DNA from: Kibdelosporangium sp040675465
GTDB taxonomy: Bacteria > Actinomycetota > Actinomycetes > Mycobacteriales > Pseudonocardiaceae
Length of the DNA stretch: 64,000 nt
Assembly (NCBI RefSeq): GCF_040675465.1
Contig: NZ_JBFAPA010000020.1
Coordinates: forward strand, 62,001-126,000
Direction of reading: 5' to 3'
A program made the translations under genes and the position numbers. The notes beneath the pieces are model-generated. The model was not told the DNA's origin and searched no databases. It was given only the letters and a program-made list of their open reading frames with translations. Below are positions 58,248 through 64,000 of the stretch, in pieces. Numbering within the stretch: the first letter of the stretch is position 1; each line of letters starts with the position of its first letter.

Positions 58248-59879
58248 GTGACCCGCACGACCCCGGCCGGCACCCCGCTCGGCGACGACTTCCACGTGTA
58301 CGACACGACGTTGCGCGACGGGGCCCAGCGCGAGGGCATCACGTACTCCGTCGCCGACAAGCTCGCGGTCGCCCGGCATCTGGACGACCTGGGCGTGGGG
58401 TTCATCGAGGGGGGCTGGCCGGGCGCGCTGCCGAAGGACACCGAGTTCTTCGACCTGGCGGCCAAGGGGGAGCTGGAGCTCAGGCACGCGGCGCTGGTCG
58501 CGTTCGGGGCCACCCGCAAGGCCGGTCTGGTCGCGGCGGACGACCCGCAGGTGCGGGCGTTGCTGGACTCCCAGGCGCCGGTGGTCACGCTGGTCGCCAA
58601 GTCCGACCGGCGGCACATCGAGCTGGCGCTGCGCACCGATGTGGACGAGGCGTGCGCCATGGTCCGGGACACGGTCGAGTTCCTGACCGGTGAGGGGCGC
58701 CGCGTTTTCGTCGACGCCGAGCACTTCTTCGACGGCTTCGCGTTCGACCCGGACACCGCGCTGCGGGTGCTCACCGCGGCGGGGGAGGGCGGCGCGGATG
58801 TCGTCGTGCTGTGCGACACCAATGGTGGCCAGTTGCCGTTGCAGCTGGCCGAGACCGTCGGCGAGGTGGTGCGCAGGACCGGCCTGCGGGTCGGGATCCA
58901 CTGCCAGGACGACACTTCGTGCGCCGTCGCGAACTCCGTCGCGGCGGTCCAGGCGGGCGCCAGCCATGTGCAGTGCACCGCCAACGGTTACGGCGAGCGG
59001 GCCGGCAACGCCGACCTGTTCGCCGTTGTCGGGAACCTGGTGACCAAGCTCGGCATGGAGGTCCTCCCCACCGGGAAGACCGCCGAGCTCACCCGGGTCT
59101 CCCATGCCCTTGCCGAGATCGCCAACATCGCACCCAACACCCACCAGGCCTACGTTGGGTCGTCGGCATTCGCCCACAAGGCGGGGCTGCACGCGAGCGC
59201 GATCAAGGTCGACCCGGAGCTGTACAACCACATCGATCCGGTCGTCGTCGGCAACGACATGCGGGTGCTGGTCACCGAGATGGCCGGCCGGGCCAGCCTG
59301 GAGCTCAAGGGACGTGAGCTCGGGGTTGACCTGGCCGCTCAGCCGGAGGCGTTGAGCAGCGCGGTGCGCAAGGTGAAGGACCTCGAGGCGCGCGGCTGGT
59401 CGTTCGAGGCCGCGGACGCCTCGCTGGAACTCCTGCTGCGCAGCGAAGTCGCCTCGGCCGAACAGTCCGTTGTGGACGCACCCCCGTTCGTGCTGGAGTC
59501 CTACCGGGTGATCATCGACCACCACGTCGAGGGCACGGTGGTGGCCGAGGCCACGGTCAAAGTGCACGTAGCGGGCGAACGCGTCATCGCCACCGCGGAG
59601 GGCAACGGCCCGGTCCACGCCCTGGACGCGGCGCTGCGCAAGGCCCTGCTGCCCCACCTGTCCTGGTTGGACGAGGTCGAACTGGCCGACTACAAGGTCC
59701 GCATCCTGATGGACCACCCCGGAACCGACGCGGTCACACGGGTTCTCGTCCAGTCCACCGACGGCAGCCGCGAATGGACCACCGTCGGCGTGCACGGCAA
59801 CATCGTCGAGGCCAGCTGGCTCGCCCTCTGCGACGCCCTCGTCCACAAAGCCATGCGCCTCGGCCTCCCCGTCGCCTAG
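58248..59879 (+). CDS. cimA: Citramalate synthase
   Basis: This 543-residue enzyme condenses pyruvate and acetyl-CoA to (R)-citramalate, the start of a threonine-independent route to 2-oxobutyrate and isoleucine. It belongs to the DRE-TIM family: DTTLRDGAQREGITYSVADKL (metal Asp and Arg), CDTNGGQLPLQLAE, GIHCQDDTSCAVANSVAAV with the second metal His pair, NGYGERAGNAD, and the C-terminal LeuA-type regulatory domain (about 400-540). Sequence style is the CimA subtype rather than 2-isopropylmalate synthase (length, GVGFIEGGWPGALPKD). GTG 58248 is preceded by AGGAG. Its own leader and terminator control it separately from leuB. Confidence 0.95.
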   Translation: MTRTTPAGTPLGDDFHVYDTTLRDGAQREGITYSVADKLAVARHLDDLGVGFIEGGWPGALPKDTEFFDLAAKGELELRHAALVAFGATRKAGLVAADDPQVRALLDSQAPVVTLVAKSDRRHIELALRTDVDEACAMVRDTVEFLTGEGRRVFVDAEHFFDGFAFDPDTALRVLTAAGEGGADVVVLCDTNGGQLPLQLAETVGEVVRRTGLRVGIHCQDDTSCAVANSVAAVQAGASHVQCTANGYGERAGNADLFAVVGNLVTKLGMEVLPTGKTAELTRVSHALAEIANIAPNTHQAYVGSSAFAHKAGLHASAIKVDPELYNHIDPVVVGNDMRVLVTEMAGRASLELKGRELGVDLAAQPEALSSAVRKVKDLEARGWSFEAADASLELLLRSEVASAEQSVVDAPPFVLESYRVIIDHHVEGTVVAEATVKVHVAGERVIATAEGNGPVHALDAALRKALLPHLSWLDEVELADYKVRILMDHPGTDAVTRVLVQSTDGSREWTTVGVHGNIVEASWLALCDALVHKAMRLGLPVA

Positions 59880-59887
59880 ACCGCCGT

Positions 59888-59912
59888 GCTGGGCCCGGGT
59901 TCCGGGCCCAGC
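59888..59912 (+). terminator. Terminator after cimA
   Basis: GCTGGGCCCGG and CCGGGCCCAGC form a perfect 11-bp stem with loop GTT, 9 bases after the stop. Confidence 0.85.
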
Positions 59913-59958
59913 GCACAGCACAGTGCGCGTGGCCGGGCGGGTGTCCTAGGGTTGGGGT

Positions 59959-60729
59959 GTGCGTATTGCTCGTATTGCTCACTCTGAGGGGTTCGCCTAC
60001 GCCGCGCTGGGTGAGGCGGACGGTCAGGAAGTCGCGCTGGAGATCGCCGAGCAGCCGTTCGTGAAGCCGAGCTTCTCGGGGCGGCGCTGGCCACTGGCGG
60101 ATGTCCGGCTGCTGGCGCCGGTGCTGCCCACCAAGGTGGTGTGCATCGGTAAGAACTACGCCGACCACGCCCGTGAGATGGGTGGCGAGCCACCGGCCGA
60201 CCCGGTGATCTTCATCAAGCCGTCGACGTCCGTGATCGGCCCGAACGCCCCGATCAAGCTGCCCGCCGACTCGTCCAGAGTGGACTTCGAGGGCGAGCTG
60301 GCCGTGGTGATCGGCCAGCCCTGCAAGGACGTTCCGGCCGAGAAGGCCGCGTCGGTGATCTTCGGCTACACCGTCGGCAACGACGTGACCGCCCGCGACC
60401 AGCAGAAGGCCGACGGCCAGTGGACGCGTGGCAAGAGCCACGACACGTTCTGCCCGCTCGGCCCGTGGGTGGAGACCCAGCTGAAGGCCGAGGACCTCGC
60501 GATCCGCACCGAGCTGGACGGCGAGGTCAAACAGGACTCGCGGACCTCCCTGCTGCTGCACGACGTCCCCAAGATCATCGAGTGGGTCACCCGCGTGATG
60601 ACGCTGCTCCCCGGCGACGTCATCCTCACCGGAACCCCCGCGGGCGTCGGCCCGATGACCGCGGGCCAGTCCGTGTCGGTGACCGTCGAGGGAATCGGCA
60701 CCCTCACCAACCCCGTCGCCGCCAGATAG
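59959..60729 (+). CDS. Fumarylacetoacetate hydrolase family protein (Rv2993c type)
   Basis: This 256-residue protein has a FAH fold: GKNYADHAREMG, the metal-binding Asp/Glu set in PVIFIKPSTSVIGP and VDFEGELAVVIG, TVGNDVTARDQQKADGQWTRGKSHDTFCPLGPW, and PGDVILTGTPAGVGPM. Such enzymes hydrolyse or decarboxylate 2-oxo or acylpyruvate compounds. It lies next to leuB-type genes in mycobacteria too. Substrate unknown. Confidence 0.9.
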   Translation: MRIARIAHSEGFAYAALGEADGQEVALEIAEQPFVKPSFSGRRWPLADVRLLAPVLPTKVVCIGKNYADHAREMGGEPPADPVIFIKPSTSVIGPNAPIKLPADSSRVDFEGELAVVIGQPCKDVPAEKAASVIFGYTVGNDVTARDQQKADGQWTRGKSHDTFCPLGPWVETQLKAEDLAIRTELDGEVKQDSRTSLLLHDVPKIIEWVTRVMTLLPGDVILTGTPAGVGPMTAGQSVSVTVEGIGTLTNPVAAR

Positions 60730-60739
60730 CCACGCCAAG

Positions 60740-60787
60740 CCTCGTGAGTGTTTTCGGTCGTTCTCACGGCCGGACACACTCACGAGG
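60740..60787. terminator. Bidirectional hairpin between convergent genes
   Basis: CCTCGTGAGTGT (60740-60751) and ACACTCACGAGG (60776-60787) are perfect 12-base arms; a TTCGGTCGTTCTCACGGCCG inner hairpin partly fills the loop. Confidence 0.75.
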
Positions 60788-60801
60788 GCTGAGCTGGGGT
60801 T

Positions 60802-62028
60802 CTACTGTGGACGGCGGGCGAAAGTGGGGGCGTGCTCGGGCCGGAACCCGATCGCGACGATGTACGCCGGAACCGCCCGCAGCGGCGGGAAGAGCCTGGT
60901 CAGCAACAGCGGCGCGGTGGGGTAGCTGACCCGTTCGCCGGACAGCACCGGCTTGAACACCTTGCTGTGCAGGAACCGTTGCAGGCCCTGGGTTATCACC
61001 ATCGGCAGCCACCGGCGCCTGCGCACCTTGTCCAGATCGGCCGGCGTCACCCGGCGCTCCAGCAACGGCTTGGCCAGCAAAGTCGCCGCCGCCACCGCGT
61101 CCTGCACCGCGAGGTTGATCCCCACGCCACCGATGGGTGACATCGCGTGGGCCGCGTCCCCGATGCACAGCAGGCCGTCGGTGTGCCACTGGTGCAACCG
61201 GTCCAGCTTCACGTCGAGCACCTTGACGTCGTCCATCGTCGTCAGGGTGGTCATCCGGTCGGCCAGCTCCGGGTTGATCCGGATGATCCGCTCCCGGAAC
61301 CGCTCCAGGCCCTCGGCGCGCAGCTCCGCGTCGAAGCCTTTCCTGGCCAGGTAAGCACACTGCCAGAACTCGCCGCGGTTGATCTGCAGCAACAGCTCGC
61401 CCGCGTTGAAGTTCAGCCGCAGGCCGCCGGTCTCGGCCTCCTCGGTCTCGTGCCGCGGCACCCGGAACCACCACGCGTCCAGCGGCACCGGGAACTCCTC
61501 CGGGCGCAGGCCCGCTTCCCGGCGTAGCAAGGACGAACGCCCGTCGCACGCGACCACGAGGTCCGAGTACAGCGAGCCTTCCCCGTCCGGGTCCTCATAG
61601 GTGACGCCGACGACTTTGCCGCCGTCCCGGATCACGCCGGTGACCTCGGTGTTCATCCGCAACGTGTACGCGGGCTCCTGTTTGCCCGCATCCGCCAGCA
61701 GGTCAAGGAAATCCCACTGCGGGACCATCGCGATGTAGTTGTACGGCGCGCGAAGCCGGCTCACGTCGCCCAGCACCATCAGGCCGTTCGGCCCGGGAAC
61801 GCCGACCTGCTGCAGTTTGCTCTGCGGCAGGTCGCGGAACTGCTTGCCCAGCCCCAGTTCGTCGATCAGCCGGACGGTGGACGCGTGCACCGTGTCACCG
61901 CGGAAGTCGCGCAGGAAGTCGCCGTGCTTCTCCAGCACCGTCACCTCGACGCCGGCCCTGGCCAGCAACAACCCCAGAACCATCCCGGCTGGCCCGCCCC
62001 CGGCAACGACGCACGTTGTGCGCTGCAT
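60802..62028 (-). CDS. FAD-dependent aromatic monooxygenase-type oxidoreductase
   Basis: This 408-residue protein of the PHBH/UbiH-like group has the FAD motif VAGGGPAGMVLGLLLARAG, the middle DG fingerprint DLVVACDGRSSLLRREAG and the second FAD motif GLLCIGDAAHAMSPIGGVGINLAVQDA. ATG 62028 is preceded by GAGGAGGG; a more distant in-frame ATG at 62052 has none. It sits where mycobacteria have gltX, so it is likely a lineage-specific insertion. Substrate unknown. A palindrome before it suggests control by a TetR or MarR-type protein encoded elsewhere. Confidence 0.9.
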   Translation of the reverse strand: MQRTTCVVAGGGPAGMVLGLLLARAGVEVTVLEKHGDFLRDFRGDTVHASTVRLIDELGLGKQFRDLPQSKLQQVGVPGPNGLMVLGDVSRLRAPYNYIAMVPQWDFLDLLADAGKQEPAYTLRMNTEVTGVIRDGGKVVGVTYEDPDGEGSLYSDLVVACDGRSSLLRREAGLRPEEFPVPLDAWWFRVPRHETEEAETGGLRLNFNAGELLLQINRGEFWQCAYLARKGFDAELRAEGLERFRERIIRINPELADRMTTLTTMDDVKVLDVKLDRLHQWHTDGLLCIGDAAHAMSPIGGVGINLAVQDAVAAATLLAKPLLERRVTPADLDKVRRRRWLPMVITQGLQRFLHSKVFKPVLSGERVSYPTAPLLLTRLFPPLRAVPAYIVAIGFRPEHAPTFARRPQ

Positions 62029-62047
62029 GATCGAACCCTCCTCCAAG

Positions 62048-62063
62048 TTCAACGCCTGTTGAA
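62048..62063. promoter_or_regulatory. Palindrome TTCAAC-GCCT-GTTGAA upstream of the monooxygenase
   Basis: Perfect 6-base arms with a 4-base spacer, 19 bases before the start codon; an operator candidate overlapping the promoter. Confidence 0.5.
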
Positions 62064-62415
62064 TAACTCTAGAGTCCTCTCCCAGGAGTGCCCCGTCAAG
62101 GCTCTGTCACCCGGTCAGCCTCATCGGTGCCATGAACACGAGTCCGCCGCCGCGTGACTTGAGTCCATTCCGGACTGTGCGCACCGGACACCGGCCACGC
62201 AAAGCGTTCGCACCAGTGCTGGAGAAGTCGATGAGCAGCCCGGCTGCGAGCACACCCTCACCCGCGTGAGGCGAGCCCGTAACGCTTGAGGGCCACCGAC
62301 GCGATACAGGCAGTTTGACCGTCATTCGACGATCAACGGCTTAACCGTGTCAGTGACCCAACAATCACCTCGTTAGCCGAATCGGAAACCAGGGGAACGC
62401 GCCTATCGTCCTTGG
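62064..62415. other. Gene-free stretch before the HAD hydrolase
   Basis: A short minus-strand frame (62107-62325) resembles no family and lacks a ribosome-binding site, so I do not count it. Nothing else is seen. Confidence 0.5.
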
Positions 62416-63180
62416 ATGGCATCAGCGCTGACGTTGCGGTCGGATCTTCCCGGATCCGTGGCGAATCCACCGGAAATCAAGGCCGTCTGCCTGGACGTCG
62501 ACGACACCTTGGTCGATTTCACCAGATCCGCAAGAGCCGCATTATTCGCGCTGATCGGCCGGGACGACATGTGGCCCGCATGGCAGCGGGTCACCGACGA
62601 GTTCGTCGCCCGCGCCGTTGCCGGTGAACTGGATCCGCAGACGATGCGTGAGCACCGCACCAAGGCATTTTTCGCCGAACAGCTGGGGATCCAGTTGGAC
62701 GACGGTACGGTGGCCGTCCTGGAGGCCAGGCGGCTGGCCCAGATGTGCCACAGCTGGCGGCTGTTCCCCGACGCGCTGCGCTGCCTCGACTGGCTGCGCG
62801 CGGCCGGCCTCAAAGTCGCCGCTGTGACCAACGCCTCGGGCCCCCAGCAACACACCAAGATCGCCGCCATGGGCCTCACCCGCTACTTCGACGTGGTCGT
62901 CATCGCGGGCGAAGTCGGTGTGGCCAAACCCGATCCGCGCATCTTCCACGCCGCCTGCCAGCGACTTCAGGTCCAGCCACACCAAGCCGTGCACATCGGC
63001 GACCGCCTCGACCTCGACGCCGTGGGAGCACGTGACGCAGGTCTCCACGCCATCTGGCTCAACCGCGACCCGGCCTTCCACGTGGCCCCACCCGCGCGCG
63101 TGCACACCATCACCGACCTCGACGACCTGCCTGAACTGCTGGTCTGGGAGTACGCGGGGGTACCGGCCCCCCGACGGTGA
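62416..63180 (+). CDS. HAD-superfamily hydrolase
   Basis: This 254-residue phosphatase-like enzyme has motif I DVDDTLVDF (nucleophile Asp), motif II in VAAVTNASG, motif III Lys in GVAKPDPRIF, and motif IV GDRLDLDAVGARDAG. The cap is of the C1 (alpha-helical) type. It may dephosphorylate a metabolite. It has a 30-residue N-terminal extension before motif I that may reflect an upstream start. It is transcribed toward the tRNA genes. Confidence 0.9.
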   Translation: MASALTLRSDLPGSVANPPEIKAVCLDVDDTLVDFTRSARAALFALIGRDDMWPAWQRVTDEFVARAVAGELDPQTMREHRTKAFFAEQLGIQLDDGTVAVLEARRLAQMCHSWRLFPDALRCLDWLRAAGLKVAAVTNASGPQQHTKIAAMGLTRYFDVVVIAGEVGVAKPDPRIFHAACQRLQVQPHQAVHIGDRLDLDAVGARDAGLHAIWLNRDPAFHVAPPARVHTITDLDDLPELLVWEYAGVPAPRR

Positions 63181-63257
63181 CCCCGGTTTTTAACCACGTG
63201 GCCACATGGTCTACTATCTCTCTCGTTGGCGGTACAGACCTGAGTCAGTGACGCCAG

Positions 63258-63329
63258 TGGGGTATGGTGTAATTGGCAGCACGACTGATTCTGGTTCAGT
63301 TAGTCTAGGTTCGAGTCCTGGTACCCCAG
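63258..63329 (+). tRNA. tRNA-Gln (CTG anticodon)
   Basis: A cloverleaf of 72 nt can be folded: acceptor TGGGGTA/TACCCCA, anticodon stem ACTGA/TCAGT with loop TTCTGGT giving anticodon CTG, T-arm with GGTTCGAGTCC, discriminator G. In bacteria with GatCAB, glutamine reaches it by amidation of Glu-tRNA(Gln). Confidence 0.93.
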
Positions 63330-63391
63330 CGAGAGAGTCCAAAGCGCATGTGCTAGGATTCCCTCAACGAAAAACTGAAAACAAAGTTCTT

Positions 63392-63464
63392 GGCCCCGTC
63401 GTCTAGCGGCCTAGGACGCCGCCCTCTCAAGGCGGTAGCGCGGGTTCAAATCCCGTCGGGGCTA
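63392..63464 (+). tRNA. tRNA-Glu (CTC anticodon)
   Basis: A 73-nt tRNA with acceptor GGCCCCG/CGGGGCT (G-U at the end), anticodon stem CCGCC/GGCGG with loop CTCTCAA (anticodon CTC), T-arm GCGGGTTCAAATCCCGT and discriminator A. The pair tRNA-Gln/tRNA-Glu is also found downstream of gltX in mycobacteria. Confidence 0.93.
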
Positions 63465-63528
63465 CGCGGAATTGGCGGACTCTGGTCGGTGCTTCGCACC
63501 TTCCCCAGGGTCCGCTTCGCATTATTTT

Positions 63529-63545
63529 GGGGGGCCGAGCCCCCC
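63529..63545 (+). terminator. Hairpin after the tRNA pair
   Basis: GGGGGGC and GCCCCCC form a 7-bp stem with a CGA loop, 64 bases after tRNA-Glu. Confidence 0.5.
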
Positions 63546-63801
63546 ATACCCCCCACGTGCGGCTGCGCCGCCTTGCTTTCCGCTGGGGTTTTCTTTTGGA
63601 AACAAAGGGGTTCGCTGCGGCTGCTGATTGCGCCCTTAAGTGTTGGTTAAAGGCAAAGTTGGCGGTACGAGGCTCTGGCTGGTCGGTGCTTGCCGTCGGG
63701 TGGTCCTGGTAGGAGCGTTCTCGTCGCTAGTACTGCCTCCCGGCCATCAGTTCCGGTAGGTGCCTTCACTCCGCCGTTGGTGCTAGCGAGCATGGACACC
63801 G

Positions 63802-64000
63802 GTCAGTTCCGGGAGGCGCCGGCAGTTGGCGTCTGTTTTGGCGAGCGCTGGCACGCGGCCGTCGGTCTTGGTAAGCACCGCTGCTCGGCTGTCTGTTGTG
63901 GGGCGGCATCGGCACTTGGGCGTCTGTTCTGGGAGCGTCGCCGCTTGGCCTTCAGTCCGGGTAGCACCGGTGGTCTGCCGTCAGTTCTGGCGGGTGCTGC
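63802..64000 (+). repeat. Degenerate ~30-bp tandem repeat
   Basis: Units begin with (G/T)TC(A/T/G)GT at 63802, 63831, 63861, 63891, 63922, 63951 and 63980, spaced 29-31 bases, each followed by GG(G/T)NNG-like and a GGC end. Similar but weaker copies may extend left to about 63730. It is cut by the window end. Confidence 0.65.

Larger units (their letters stand above)
63465..64000. other. Gene-free stretch at the window end
   Basis: No convincing gene is present; the C-rich stretch around 63540-63580 and the GT-rich repeats from about 63680 on cover it. A gene beginning beyond 64000 cannot be judged. Confidence 0.5.

Noticed and set aside
62107..62325. 72-codon minus-strand small gene
   Set aside because: No ribosome-binding site or recognisable family.
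63802..64000. CRISPR array
   Set aside because: The ~30-bp units adjoin directly with no unique spacers and are degenerate.

Overview
The window reads as chromosomal DNA of a high-GC actinomycete, most likely from the Pseudonocardiaceae or a close relative. The evidence is very strong G/C preference at third codon positions, frequent GTG and TTG starts, a DUF397 protein, and a core gene order (ligA, ACT-domain gene, gatCAB, ilvD, cfp6-like gene, ilvBNC, serA, leuB, FAH-family gene, tRNA-Gln/Glu) that matches the Mycobacterium tuberculosis Rv2993c-Rv3014c neighbourhood as I know it. The genus cannot be fixed by eye.

Layout: 1-2546 holds the end of a xanthine/CO-dehydrogenase-type FAD subunit and the full molybdopterin subunit. 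2569-4822 is decayed DNA with a frameshifted IS5-family transposase and three short tandem-repeat blocks. 4823-13676 is a sugar-use locus: GH4 glycosidase, DeoR-type regulator, PfkB kinase, ABC binding lipoprotein, two permeases, and a secreted PIG-L-type deacetylase with carbohydrate-binding-like modules. 13738-18100 has a Cys-rich protein, a LysR regulator, an unknown protein and ligA. 18101-19087 is repeat-containing gene-free DNA. 19088-27287 is an acyl-CoA/lipid catabolism block with two TetR regulators, three SDRs, enoyl-CoA hydratase, MaoC hydratase, APH-like phosphotransferase and acyl-CoA dehydrogenase, tied together by a shared palindrome. 27288-27868 carries an ECF sigma-factor relic. 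27904-34042 runs from a DUF1080 secreted protein and a GT87-like membrane protein to the ACT protein and gatC-gatA-65-aa protein-gatB. 34160-37215 has a broken XRE/TetR regulator and a TetR/MFS efflux pair. 37212-42434 is a minus-strand set with an LRR-Roc-COR (Roco) GTPase, a sorbosone-dehydrogenase-like lipoprotein and a hydrolase. 42493-60729 is the branched-chain amino acid and serine region, interrupted by a large secreted subtilase. 60802-63464 has an FAD monooxygenase, a HAD hydrolase and tRNA-Gln and tRNA-Glu. The last ~540 bases are non-coding with a ~30-bp degenerate repeat.

The most striking regulatory feature is a matched pair of ribosome-type attenuators. One precedes ilvB (leader peptide with Ile, Leu and Val codons) and one precedes a citramalate synthase gene (leader peptide with three consecutive Ile codons). 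Both appear to be leaderless leader peptides and share the same geometry: the leader stop codon lies in a hairpin that ends two bases before a terminator with a T-run. IlvB/N, IlvC, IlvD, LeuB and CimA together suggest that 2-oxobutyrate for isoleucine can be made from pyruvate, with the first committed genes each sensing charged branched-chain tRNA.

The second item of note is the 1000-residue Roco protein, a eukaryote-like LRR-GTPase architecture of unknown role in actinomycetes.
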